DNA of 64,000 bases from Planctomycetota bacterium (GTDB lineage: Bacteria > Planctomycetota > Planctomycetia > Pirellulales > Pirellulaceae). The notes under the pieces were generated by a model. That model searched no databases. It saw nothing but the letters and a program-made list of their open reading frames with translations, and had not been told where the DNA came from. This document shows, piece by piece, positions 24,301 through 33,171 of the stretch. The DNA lies in the NCBI GenBank assembly GCA_026692865.1, contig JAPLNI010000053.1:62001-126000 (forward strand), read 5' to 3'. The position numbers and the translations under genes are program-made. The stretch's first letter is position 1. Every line of letters begins with the position of its first letter.

Positions 24301-27249
24301 TTTCTCGACTTTCTCTGAAGCACTAAGCCCTGACTTGTTCGCGGTCTCTTCGGTAGCTTTCGCATTCGTTTCGGTCGAGACAGATTCAAGATCTGGTTGA
24401 TTGGTAATCGCATGGGCCGCACGATGGGCATCGCCCAAGTCGGCGATCCATTGACTATCACTATCATTGCGAGCTTGTTGTGTTGCACGCTGATGCGATA
24501 TCTGGTTGAGGGCAGACAGAAGCAGTTGATCAGAGGGTTCGTTTGGGGTTTTCGTGTTGTCTTTCGATTCGGCCCGATCGCCAGTCGACTTTGCAATCGA
24601 GTCTGCGAGCTTTTCAATGAGTTTCGATGGTCTTGAAGCTTTATCGCGGAGTTCCTTTCGACCGTTTCGGTTTTCGTCGTGAAGCCCACCGTCAATGCTA
24701 CCCGGTTGTTGATGGTCGCGTAGTTCTGATTCAATCCGATTGGCAAGCTTCTTTCGATCAACGTCGGAATCGGTCGCAATTTTTGGGCGATCATCTGATC
24801 CAGTAAACGCGAGTATCGAGCTCGCTTGGCCATCCATCCAATCAGCCCACTGAGAGGCTGGTCGCTGTGCGTTATCGCGCAGAAGAGGCGAGTGCTCGCG
24901 AGTCATATCGGCAAGCTCCTTCAATTGCCTCGCTATAATCGCCTGTTTACGACGATACTGCTCAGGCAAAATACTATCGACGGATGCTTTCAGGTCCTGC
25001 TGATACTTCAGCATGGTCGATAAATCGTGTCCAATCTGCGATAACACATCGTGCCCTGTGAATTCTTTTGCGCGACGCGTTGCGATCTTGAGATCTGCGT
25101 TCGCTTTATTCAACAATTCGACCATCTTTTCGGTCGATTTTCGCGGATCTTGAGTCTTCGAGCCCTGCGATGAAAGACTTTCAATTTCGGCAATTTGTTC
25201 AGTGCGCACCTTATTGACCACTTGCGACAACCGATCGAATTCTTCCGCGCTGACGGAATCTTTCAACTTGGGCATCGTCTCTAAGATCGTTGATTCTAAT
25301 TGATTGATTGTTTGCTTGGATTCTTCAACAAAGTCCTTTGCTAAGGTAGCTATTTCTTGGTGTCTTTCGGGATTGTCGCGATCCGATTCGAAGGCTTGTT
25401 GCTTCGATTTCAATGCTTCTATTTGTTTCTCAACAACCGCACGCACCTTTTCTGATTCGCGAGTCACTGTCAATCGATCCACCATTCGCTCACGTCGCGA
25501 AGGATCGAGCGAAGCACTCGCAACGAACATTTCCAGGATAGGCGAAGTCGTTGATTGTCCCTTTCGATCCGTTGCAACCCATCGAATCTGGAGCGTATCG
25601 CCGATTTGAACACGATTCATCGCTAAATCGAAAACACTATCCAGGCTTTGTCGAAGCGACAAAGATCTTATGGATGACGCAGTGGAAGGATCATCCATCG
25701 CACTGTCTTTAATCTCTTGCAGTTGCGACGCGAAGTCCGATTGATCTTCCCACTCATGAGTTCCCTCGCGGATTTGCTGGACCAGTCGGGCAATTGGCAA
25801 TTCATCTTCGGTCTGAATCGACAGAGCTATAATCGATTCGGGAGTTACGGATATTGAAGGCTCGCGTGGAGTTTTCCAAGCTATCTTTGGAGCACGATCG
25901 GGTATCGCTCGAATAATATAGTTTGGTGCAAATGAGTTGGTAAACCCTGTATCGGTCGCAGTCAGACTAATTCGATATGTTCCATTTTCTTGGATAGGAA
26001 CCTCTGCGACCAGCACCTCACTTCCACCGGTCCGCTGGAAATCAATCGTTGTTTCGATTGGAGTACGATCGTTGGCTGTACGTGCGTTACTCGAGAGCTT
26101 CGGGGTGATCCGCACTCCACGAGACTTCGGTGCAACGCGGAGAAACGCGATGGCGATCGGCTGATTCACTCGGGTGGAAACCTTCGCGGTGGAGCCTTCG
26201 AGCGCTTCGAGATTCCCATTGGCAGCAGTGTGTTTTTCTGGTTCTAGCAGAGTGTAGCTTGGGTAGCGATACTCCACTTCGAACGATTCAACCGTTGGTC
26301 TTGCAACTCCGTTAATGGAATACCAGCCAGTAGCAGAATCATCTGCAACGACTCGGTATTGGCTAATCCCCTGACCCACATTCCAATTCGTTTGGTAGGT
26401 TTCGCCATTCGATTTCAAAGCGTCACCATCGGTTGCGTTTTCATAACTATTCTCAGTGTTATTTGCACCTACACTGCCGTCGAGCCGCATTGCAATTCGT
26501 TCCGTTTTTGTGTCTGAACTTTTCGTTCCGCTACGTACCTCGAGAAAGACGTTACGGGGAGATTTCTGAAATCCACTGCTTCGAACATCGGCACGAATCT
26601 CAATCAACTCATCTTCTGGGACAGTTGTTGAACTAGGGCTAGGATTGGTAACCGAAACCAAAAATTGTGAAACTCGTCCCACGTTTGCCATAGGAAAAAG
26701 GACGCGCGTCAATCTTGTCGGCAAGTGAAGACTTTGGAACGAGCAAAGGATGGCCACAGACACCATTACTGCACCAGATAGAAAGAGCCATCGACCAACA
26801 AGCCGCCAGGGCAGGGCTCTCGCAATCGGGACGGTCTCTAGAATTTTCGCAACATCTCGTTGCACCGACTCACGGAAGGCTGCTGAGTCAAGCACTGGTT
26901 TGTCCGGCGCACCTACGTCGGATAGTTCTACTGCTGCCAAAAGGCGATTTTCAAGTCGTGGATCGGTCTTCTCAAGCAAGCTTGCAAGCCAAGTAATCGA
27001 TCGTCCTTGCAACCACGGCTGTACAGCAAGAAAAAAGATTACCGCAGCTGTCGCGATGTAAATCATGGCAGCGAAAACATATCGAGTCGAATCGGGAAGC
27101 GTCCACACGGCATCGATCGGTACAAAGAACAAAGCCATACCGATTAGAACGAGTAGCCCTGCTGATAAACCGCGTGCGGTTAGCAACGTGTTGCGACGAC
27201 GGCGAAACTCATTGAGTCGCCGGGTTGTGATTGGTGCCAGTCTAGTCAT
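21316..27249 (-). CDS. Giant coiled-coil membrane protein (DUF4175-like)
   Basis: Predicted 1977 residues. The start is set at the ATG overlapping the upstream gene stop (ATGA at 27246-27249); an upstream in-frame ATG would add 27 residues lying inside the previous gene. Membrane segments lie near 28-44 and 58-76, with a third near WLFLSGAVMVSVAILCSF. About 300 residues of beta-rich extracytoplasmic sequence follow (VTNPSPSSTTVPEDELIEIR to DRAPKIAWKTPREPSISV), then more than 1300 residues of Gln/Glu/Ala/Ser-rich helix (such as QSKQSLLRSEQKLKETRKSV). The layout, N-terminal helices then a long helical ectodomain, resembles DUF4175 proteins. It probably spans or organises the periplasm together with the VWA proteins of the same operon. 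Function unproven. Confidence 0.8.
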   Translation of the reverse strand: MTRLAPITTRRLNEFRRRRNTLLTARGLSAGLLVLIGMALFFVPIDAVWTLPDSTRYVFAAMIYIATAAVIFFLAVQPWLQGRSITWLASLLEKTDPRLENRLLAAVELSDVGAPDKPVLDSAAFRESVQRDVAKILETVPIARALPWRLVGRWLFLSGAVMVSVAILCSFQSLHLPTRLTRVLFPMANVGRVSQFLVSVTNPSPSSTTVPEDELIEIRADVRSSGFQKSPRNVFLEVRSGTKSSDTKTERIAMRLDGSVGANNTENSYENATDGDALKSNGETYQTNWNVGQGISQYRVVADDSATGWYSINGVARPTVESFEVEYRYPSYTLLEPEKHTAANGNLEALEGSTAKVSTRVNQPIAIAFLRVAPKSRGVRITPKLSSNARTANDRTPIETTIDFQRTGGSEVLVAEVPIQENGTYRISLTATDTGFTNSFAPNYIIRAIPDRAPKIAWKTPREPSISVTPESIIALSIQTEDELPIARLVQQIREGTHEWEDQSDFASQLQEIKDSAMDDPSTASSIRSLSLRQSLDSVFDLAMNRVQIGDTLQIRWVATDRKGQSTTSPILEMFVASASLDPSRRERMVDRLTVTRESEKVRAVVEKQIEALKSKQQAFESDRDNPERHQEIATLAKDFVEESKQTINQLESTILETMPKLKDSVSAEEFDRLSQVVNKVRTEQIAEIESLSSQGSKTQDPRKSTEKMVELLNKANADLKIATRRAKEFTGHDVLSQIGHDLSTMLKYQQDLKASVDSILPEQYRRKQAIIARQLKELADMTREHSPLLRDNAQRPASQWADWMDGQASSILAFTGSDDRPKIATDSDVDRKKLANRIESELRDHQQPGSIDGGLHDENRNGRKELRDKASRPSKLIEKLADSIAKSTGDRAESKDNTKTPNEPSDQLLLSALNQISHQRATQQARNDSDSQWIADLGDAHRAAHAITNQPDLESVSTETNAKATEETANKSGLSASEKVEKLKAVASSIKKLEAVHELHQAARTLDELQATERWKGLSAEAKLEQPRQWDAMKQRLERSVTALREAGFPKEIVENIDKIKWNDVANRVDQKIGPRRWSNEPWVNASEDLRSMQKSLREETKKIEQAAHESRLSLTELAPTVSKLARDASKSLEETIAPTEALAKSISEGTVPDRNIRIDQVDDKISQSKLPVQMLREALSDMASRQDLMKAEASRVARDADAASGIVQQAQQRVQDSITASRDATDDRDAQDALEESAGVQRDAAEAMTMIAEHFDGLAQAQKAAALAGESEEGKLAGTLAEAVKQMPENNPLAPDDKKSLDMTYDEADKLRKLSSSNPERVLAQLEKELPRNSQMQQELSKIARNAVDDSMKTLDYSAKKEESLEVEIENSDQDYREQKESLQRAIHESAEMVSRLTETVLPRIRSTTEKGQLPAVSTDVDRMRKDLRSAADASKRSSSNQSMDTIKNSAKSLGRAIEQSKLELTQQTQKLEKGSSSSVAADESQLKSRRRESEDWQRNFRNQDINYTQQIENQSKQSLLRSEQKLKETRKSVEQRRKEANDAKRQAEEKPEDAARVARLEQKNQELHKAERIEAQVAEQVQEAVKRLDEAKSRREGQQSQQLDELAANNPHLQLGSKVAASAAEQAKNASDVLQQALAEASRASKDQPSEPSPALEALHGPKASRDKVASAADQQEALVQGVVEASESIARAARHESRMQNAAIGDALMQQSQAIGDLASGEMRQSQESLMQASQEAPVAAEPYKPAKVSTEATVQSMQSLLTAKEAIEKAAQDLQSTFGEQSATKKAPAASSGESPSSQPDSGSTKKPQKSLLSPQEMARMLDELDQQLAKEKASQEKSAEQSAANGSAKGRSSSASESSGESMSDASERAATLAEATRRLAASMNQQRGESESTKKQSSLASAKASDSRAVSRPGDSSDTVVLGTEVKSDGDWGRLQEQSAEESAETVREGIAPVYRKQVEEYFKILSTKD

Positions 27250-29543
27250 AGCAATCCTGCTTTTTTTCGTAACCACCATTCGATTGACAGAACACTTACG
27301 ATCGGTAGAAACCACCAGTAGCTTTGCCATAACGAAAGTTCGGTCTGAACAATTCTTCCCTGGCTTAGCGGTTTCAAAACGTCAACCAGTGTATCCATTT
27401 GATTCTCGGGGATGTACCGACCGCCGCTTATTTCGGCGGTTTTGCGTAGCACCGTTGCGTTGATCGATGTCTCCTGCATCTCAATCGATCCGGATGCTTG
27501 TACGACAAATCGAGTCGATATCTTCATCGCTTCTTTCGGTAGACCGGTGGTAGATACGCGAACCGAGTACTCGCCATCGGTCAGTGCAGTTGCAAGACAG
27601 CGATAAACACCAGGCAGTAACGGATCTGCATCCATCGAGACGACCGTGTCTGAGCGATCGGGGTTGCTTAGGATCGCCTCGACGTTGCTGGACAACAAAG
27701 GTCCACCATCTGCGTCTCGAAGCTTGCATCGAATCTCAACGTCTTGCCCTTGGCGATAATTCATTTTTCCTGCATCTAAACTGATATAGTCGTTTTGCAC
27801 TGTATATGGAGTCCGCATCACCCATCGACTGATCTGATTCCAGAAACGTTGATGGAACTCGTCTCCGACTTTATATCGCCATCGCCATGTTTCATCCGTT
27901 GCGGTGTAAAGAACGCGGCCCGACCCGCTCAGTCGTGTGACCAAGACTGGAACTGCATTTTGCAAGTTGCCGCTACTTTGGCTATCAAGAGTTGCAAGAA
28001 CTTCGCTTCCAGGCAGGGGTTGAGCGTTCGCGGTGAGGGCTACCTTTGGAAGGTTTGCCCATGCGGAGCCAATCTGAAATGCAGCGAGTCGGTTGCCGGA
28101 AGGAGTTGGATTGAAATGGTCTAATCGGACTTCTTGTCCATTCGATCCTCCGCTGTTCGAGAGAGACTGGCGGCTGACAGGAAGCAAATCCGACAGTGTC
28201 GTCAAGGACTCTTCTGACCAATGATTTCTATTTCCGTCGATGAAAACTAGCCCGCCGCCTGACTCGGAAACAAAACGTTGCACCCAAGTCTGTTCCTCGA
28301 GCGTCAGGGATTCTGCCGGGAACTCGCCGAGGATGATCAGGTCGAATTCCAAAAGAGCTTCCTCGGACTCCGGAAATCTATCTCGACCGACGCCTCGCTT
28401 TAAGATAGGCCTTCCCTCTTCGATCGCTTCCGGATCGGCAATTACTGTTGTTAGCTCCCAAAACGAATCACGATCAAAAAGATTCTTGAGATAACGAGTT
28501 TCCCATCGGCTACGACCATCTAGAATCAGCACCTTGGCCCGACTCATCGACGCCCAGAACTGGATCTCGCGACTTTTGCTCGTCGATTCCTCATTTGATC
28601 CCAGCAACACTTCACCTCGAAGCTGGATTGCAATCGTGGGTTGGTCGTCTCCCGTGGTCGTTGAGTTGGCGGATGCCCGTTTAACTGTGGAATCGATTGG
28701 GAACTTGAAAGCAATCGTTCGTTGCCCCCGGCCCATGCTTGTCAACGATTCGTTCCAAACGATAATCTCTTGATCCATTATTCTTAGTGTGTATGGCGTT
28801 CCTTCGGGAAGTGTCTCGCGAACGATAAACGAACCGCTAAGAGCATCCTTGCGAAAAAGCCTGTCCGGGTGCTGGATGTCGATAATGGTGACATCTTCAG
28901 GCGAAATACTCTTACCCATCCCGAGTGTGAAGATTGGTCGATTGCTATCGAGGTATTGCTTCGCAATCTGTTCAAGTGCAGTTCCGCCATTCATTTGACC
29001 ATCGGTGATGACAACAACAGCCGATGAATCTTCCTTAGCGAGCAAGTTTCCGAGGCTAGTACTGGATTCAAAACGTGCTGGTCGCCAAGTATCGACGTTT
29101 GATGGGATATCAGTGGACTGAGTAAGATTCGACTCCCAAAGAGAGTTTGTTACCGATTGACTTCCGCGAACCACATTGATTTCGTGCGATTCTGCGAGTC
29201 GCTTAAGAAGTTGCTGATCCGGACTTGTGAGAGCTCGTGTCGCTCGATCAAATCGATCTGAAGATTCACCGTCGTTGAGCGTCATGCTTTGCGAATCGTC
29301 AATTAGGATTGTCAGTTTCCCTGGTGTACCCTCACGATAGCGATGCTGAATGGTTGGTCCGGTTAGCATCAGAACTACTAGTGCTACAGCGATACAACGC
29401 AGCATCGGAAGCGTGCGTCCCCAAGGACAACCTGTACGCAAGGTTTCTTGCCGGTAAAGCCAATAGCATGCCCCGCCGGCGATGATTGCGAGGCCTAACC
29501 CAGACCAAATCGAAAGCCATCCCGCAAATTGAAGAGTAGTCAT
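27246..29543 (-). CDS. VWA-like/GATase-like membrane protein
   Basis: Predicted 765 residues, starting at the ATG that overlaps the previous stop (29540-29543). Two N-terminal membrane segments (LQFAGWLSIWSGLGLAII and LRCIAVALVVLMLTG) precede a von Willebrand A-like domain with a MIDAS DxSxS (LIDDSQSMTLND) and VVVITDGQMNGG. A second alpha/beta domain resembles a class I glutamine amidotransferase fold without catalytic Cys (AKVLILDGRSRWETRYLKNL, LIILGEFPAESL, GGGLVFIDGN). A C-terminal helix (SYWWFLPIVSVLSIEWWL) re-enters the membrane, so the bulk is extracytoplasmic or cytoplasmic between anchors. It is the fourth gene of the moxR operon. Confidence 0.8.
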   Translation of the reverse strand: MTTLQFAGWLSIWSGLGLAIIAGGACYWLYRQETLRTGCPWGRTLPMLRCIAVALVVLMLTGPTIQHRYREGTPGKLTILIDDSQSMTLNDGESSDRFDRATRALTSPDQQLLKRLAESHEINVVRGSQSVTNSLWESNLTQSTDIPSNVDTWRPARFESSTSLGNLLAKEDSSAVVVITDGQMNGGTALEQIAKQYLDSNRPIFTLGMGKSISPEDVTIIDIQHPDRLFRKDALSGSFIVRETLPEGTPYTLRIMDQEIIVWNESLTSMGRGQRTIAFKFPIDSTVKRASANSTTTGDDQPTIAIQLRGEVLLGSNEESTSKSREIQFWASMSRAKVLILDGRSRWETRYLKNLFDRDSFWELTTVIADPEAIEEGRPILKRGVGRDRFPESEEALLEFDLIILGEFPAESLTLEEQTWVQRFVSESGGGLVFIDGNRNHWSEESLTTLSDLLPVSRQSLSNSGGSNGQEVRLDHFNPTPSGNRLAAFQIGSAWANLPKVALTANAQPLPGSEVLATLDSQSSGNLQNAVPVLVTRLSGSGRVLYTATDETWRWRYKVGDEFHQRFWNQISRWVMRTPYTVQNDYISLDAGKMNYRQGQDVEIRCKLRDADGGPLLSSNVEAILSNPDRSDTVVSMDADPLLPGVYRCLATALTDGEYSVRVSTTGLPKEAMKISTRFVVQASGSIEMQETSINATVLRKTAEISGGRYIPENQMDTLVDVLKPLSQGRIVQTELSLWQSYWWFLPIVSVLSIEWWLRKKAGLL

Positions 29544-32179
29544 CGGATGCCTCCTAGACTTAGATAACGCTGCAAGAGGACTTCGGCAAAAAGCAAAACC
29601 AGCAACGCTATTAAAAACCAACGCCAAAGTTCCAAGCTCTCACCACTCTCAATAGACACGTATTCATCGACGCTGCGAATAACTCGAGCATTTAGCTGTG
29701 AAGCAAAAGACTCCAAACCCTCGCTCGATTCGAGCCGCAAATCCGATTCGCCGGGTGGCAATTGTGCGCACATGGAAATGGGCGTCGACGGCTGGGCGTT
29801 TCGAATTGCGGATTTGCTTTGCCGAATCATCGAATCGGCTTGTGGGGTTGCGGTGTAGACGCCAGGCTGACGTGCTACGATCGCCGGTTGCCCAGTTTCT
29901 CCTTCGGTTCGGTCGCGATTCGTGAACTGATCTGTTGACTGCAGTGTAGGCGACTGCTGCGGTGATGTCTGTTGCGTTGCTGCTTGCTGAGCTGATGCCT
30001 CTTGGAGATTGGCTGCTGGCAGAGTCCAACTCATCACGCATGTTGAAGACTCCGCGTTCTTTTCTTTCTCCTTTGTCGACAAATCATCATTGCTCTGCCA
30101 GTCTGATTTGATCCAACGTAGCACATCTTCCGTGGGCAGCGTGAGCGTTTCGCCTATTTGAACATTGCAAACCCAACGGCCTGGAGGTATCGAACCAACC
30201 AAAAGCTGCTGAATCATGGGGAGGTAGACTGGACGCATAGGCCAATTGCTCCACTGATCGCCCGCCGAGGTCGCGCATTGAATGACTGACCCAAGTCCTA
30301 CTTGTTTGATCGCGAGAAACGGATCGCCGCTGGTGAGCGATAAAACCTGATGCGAAACAAGTTCTTTGCCGCTAAGTTTGTTTACGTCTTCTGCCGAATT
30401 TGAATCACGAGAAGCCAATGCTTTTGAATCAGAATCTACTGCAATGAATCGAGTGCTGGCTCTGCGAAGCTTCATTGAGGTCGAGATTTTGTGAGGAGTC
30501 ATTACAAGCCACTTTCGAACGTTCAAGCTATCGACCGAACTCCATCTCGGGTCGTTGAGGAAGCGAACGCTAGGATGCGAGTAAACCTCGCGACGAATCG
30601 ATACTCCAGATTGATTCTCTTCGACTTCGTTCAACTTCTTTTCATAGGCGTACGGAAACAGGTGTTGCCTGGATAACGCAGAATCGCCAGTCGCACTCGA
30701 TGACACAACAAGCGACTCAGTCGTTGGTTCTAGCAAGCTGTTGTACCAGTTGATTTTTGTTTCTTCGCCAGGAAAAGCGATGAGGGTTCCTCCTTGGGCA
30801 ATCCAAGTTCCAAGATACTGCGAACACTCGCGGGACAGTTCGGAAACGTTCGCCAATAACAGTAATTTATGCCGCTTTAACTCCGCAAGTGAGCATTGAC
30901 TGGAAGCCAAACGCGTGACTGAAAACAGACCGTCTTTTTTGTTCGAAGTATTTCTTTTTCTTGGCGAGTAACCAAGCGCAGCGGTTAGGTAGTCCGAATC
31001 GCTCCATGATTTTTCGTCTCCGCGATTGTTTGGTAGGCCTTGTTGGTCATCCGAAAAATCATCACTAACTAGAAGCGTTGGAATTGCTCCAACGGCAAGC
31101 ACCGCCCAAGACGCTCGGTTATCACTGGAGACCGCCTCGTCATGCTCAATGGAAGCCGTGACTACGTGGGAACCGTGGCTTGGAAATTCGAGTGTGACTG
31201 CCAGTTGCGATTCCGCATCGCCTGGTAAATCAATACGACGGGTGGTCAGCGATCGACCATCCACTTGTATGAGAATGGGCACATTGACAACTGCTGTCGG
31301 GGAATGGTTTTTGATTCTAGCCCTCAGTTCCCATGCTTGTTTTACTCCGACGAGCGACTGTGTGTTACGATCGATTGCAATCGAAAGATTCTCAGGTGCA
31401 ACATTTTGTTTTGGTTCCGGAGATAATTGTTTTCCGGCTGCGCGATTGCCAATAGGCATGAGTGCGATTATGGGTTTAATCGGTAACCGTTCGATCTTCT
31501 CGCGAAGAGTTGCTAAGCCAGGGGAGTCTAAGACTCGGATATCATTGGTTTGAAAATCAGAAAGTACGATGACTCTTTGCGATGGGTCGGGCGACTTTGC
31601 GAGCGTATCTAGCGCGGAACTGAGTTGATCGAGCAGCGGGAACGAACCACTTTGGCTGTCGATTTTGTTTGTGCGTTCTTTGATGACGTTTTGATCTCGT
31701 GAAAATCCAAACTGCGTTTCTTTGTTCGTGTCATCCCACGTGGATATCGACCATCGCGTATTGCTTCCGGTTCGAGCAACCAATTCATCAGCGACATGAA
31801 GCGATTGTTTTGCTAGAGTGTTCAATGGCTTCTGATCTGAATCATTGGCATCGGCCTGCATTGAGATGCTATTATCAACAATGAGAACGGTTGCCGTTTG
31901 GTCACCGCTTGAAGGAACAAAACCATTCGGAAAGAAGTAGCTTTTCAACATTGGCCGGGCCATACAAATGGCGAGAACGATTGGGATCAAGCATCGCAAC
32001 AGCAACAGCAGCCACGTTTGCCAGCGCAATCGACGTGAATTAACCTTGGCGGCATCTTCCAAGAAAATCATTGCCCCCCAATCGATCGTTTGAAACTTGC
32101 TTCGATTCAATAGATGGATGATTAAGGGGATCGAAAAAGCCGCCGCACCAAACAGCAGAAGTGCATTGAGAAAAATCAT
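29540..32179 (-). CDS. BatA-like VWA domain membrane protein
   Basis: An 879-residue protein. The N-terminus is the aerotolerance-regulator/BatA N-terminal membrane domain: two hydrophobic helices (ALLLFGAAAFSIPLIIHLLN and WQTWLLLLLRCLIPIVLAICMAR) joined by FQTIDWGAMIFLEDA. The VWA domain follows with MIDAS VLIVDNSISMQAD and VIVLSDFQTND. A long variable region with repeated beta strands leads to a C-terminal membrane helix (WRWFLIALLVLLFAEVLLQRY). Residues around QEASAQQAATQQTSPQQS are low complexity. BatA-type proteins work with MoxR ATPases and DUF58 proteins in envelope maturation. Both ends overlap neighbouring genes by four bases. Confidence 0.85.
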   Translation of the reverse strand: MIFLNALLLFGAAAFSIPLIIHLLNRSKFQTIDWGAMIFLEDAAKVNSRRLRWQTWLLLLLRCLIPIVLAICMARPMLKSYFFPNGFVPSSGDQTATVLIVDNSISMQADANDSDQKPLNTLAKQSLHVADELVARTGSNTRWSISTWDDTNKETQFGFSRDQNVIKERTNKIDSQSGSFPLLDQLSSALDTLAKSPDPSQRVIVLSDFQTNDIRVLDSPGLATLREKIERLPIKPIIALMPIGNRAAGKQLSPEPKQNVAPENLSIAIDRNTQSLVGVKQAWELRARIKNHSPTAVVNVPILIQVDGRSLTTRRIDLPGDAESQLAVTLEFPSHGSHVVTASIEHDEAVSSDNRASWAVLAVGAIPTLLVSDDFSDDQQGLPNNRGDEKSWSDSDYLTAALGYSPRKRNTSNKKDGLFSVTRLASSQCSLAELKRHKLLLLANVSELSRECSQYLGTWIAQGGTLIAFPGEETKINWYNSLLEPTTESLVVSSSATGDSALSRQHLFPYAYEKKLNEVEENQSGVSIRREVYSHPSVRFLNDPRWSSVDSLNVRKWLVMTPHKISTSMKLRRASTRFIAVDSDSKALASRDSNSAEDVNKLSGKELVSHQVLSLTSGDPFLAIKQVGLGSVIQCATSAGDQWSNWPMRPVYLPMIQQLLVGSIPPGRWVCNVQIGETLTLPTEDVLRWIKSDWQSNDDLSTKEKEKNAESSTCVMSWTLPAANLQEASAQQAATQQTSPQQSPTLQSTDQFTNRDRTEGETGQPAIVARQPGVYTATPQADSMIRQSKSAIRNAQPSTPISMCAQLPPGESDLRLESSEGLESFASQLNARVIRSVDEYVSIESGESLELWRWFLIALLVLLFAEVLLQRYLSLGGIR

Positions 32180-33153
32180 CGTAGTCCACCTCGTGATGCG
32201 AGATAACTTGCGAGCACTTCAGAATGAGGCATGTCCGTGACGCAGGGGACTAAATCAATTCGATTCTTGGAACAACCATCGGCGAGGGTTTTCCTAAACG
32301 CTGAAACTTTTTCCAGGTAGGCTTTTCGGAGCGCGGCTGGATCGATCATCTTGCGCTGGTCGGTTGCTTCGAGATTCCGAAACTCGGTTCGCTTTCGAAA
32401 CGGAAATTCGAGTTCGTCACGATCGAAGACTTGAAACAAGATAACTTCGTTATTGGCGAGTCGAAAGAAACTGAGCGCTTTGATCAACGTTGGCAAATCA
32501 TCAAAGCAATCGGAGATCAGAACCAAGACACCTCGGCCTCGAAGTCGTGGTGCTGCTTGTTGAATCACGCTGCCGAGGCTTGTTTCACCTTCGCACTGAG
32601 ATTTTGCGAGGGTTTGCATGAGGACCTGCAAGTGATTTGGTCGACCGCGCGGCGGGATGTAGGATCGCAGTTCCGTATCGATTAGACCAAGGCCTACTGC
32701 GTCTTGTTGGCTAATCAAAAAGTACGCAATTGCGGCCGCCATCCGAATCGCGTATTCATGCTTTGAAAGTTTGATAGAGTCTTTGAGCCCGCCGTCTTTG
32801 AGCCCGCCGCCGTAAGCCATCGATTTACTTTGATCGACAAGGATCGTACATCGCAGGTTGGTCTCTTCCTCGTATTGACGTATAAAAAGCCGGTCGGTCT
32901 TTCCGTAGAGCTTCCAGTCGATCGAACGAATCTCATCACCGAGAACATATGGACGATGTTCTTTGAACTCCGCACTAAAGCCCTTATGTGGTGATTGATG
33001 CCTACCAACGGTGATTCCATCAACAACGCTGCGAGCGAAAAGTTGCAGCGATGCAACGCGAGCACGGTCCTGCGGGCTGAGTAGATCAGAACCCGAGTTA
33101 GCGAGCTTCACGTTCGCCTCTGATGAAGATTTTTTGGATCCAGAAATCTGCAT
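32176..33153 (-). CDS. DUF58 domain protein
   Basis: A 325-residue DUF58 protein (VWA-like fold) of the MoxR-associated type. Diagnostic segments: RSVVDGITVGRHQSPHKGFS, then EFKEHRPYVLGDEIRSIDWK (the DUF58 core), LFIRQYEEETNLRCTILVDQ and SKSMAYGG (MIDAS-like). Inside the loop after the MIDAS an exact 15-bp tandem duplication (32780-32809) gives LKDGG twice. DUF58 proteins interact with MoxR ATPases and are thought to prepare client proteins for metal loading or folding. The start lies 18 bases after the moxR stop and the stop overlaps the next start as ATGA. Confidence 0.9.
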   Translation of the reverse strand: MQISGSKKSSSEANVKLANSGSDLLSPQDRARVASLQLFARSVVDGITVGRHQSPHKGFSAEFKEHRPYVLGDEIRSIDWKLYGKTDRLFIRQYEEETNLRCTILVDQSKSMAYGGGLKDGGLKDSIKLSKHEYAIRMAAAIAYFLISQQDAVGLGLIDTELRSYIPPRGRPNHLQVLMQTLAKSQCEGETSLGSVIQQAAPRLRGRGVLVLISDCFDDLPTLIKALSFFRLANNEVILFQVFDRDELEFPFRKRTEFRNLEATDQRKMIDPAALRKAYLEKVSAFRKTLADGCSKNRIDLVPCVTDMPHSEVLASYLASRGGLR

Positions 33154-33171
33154 GAACGGGATCGACTTTTG

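Noticed and set aside
24297-24833. Minus-strand frame of 178 codons inside the giant coiled-coil gene
   Set aside because: Same strand but a different frame of a real, long gene; composition is not protein-like.
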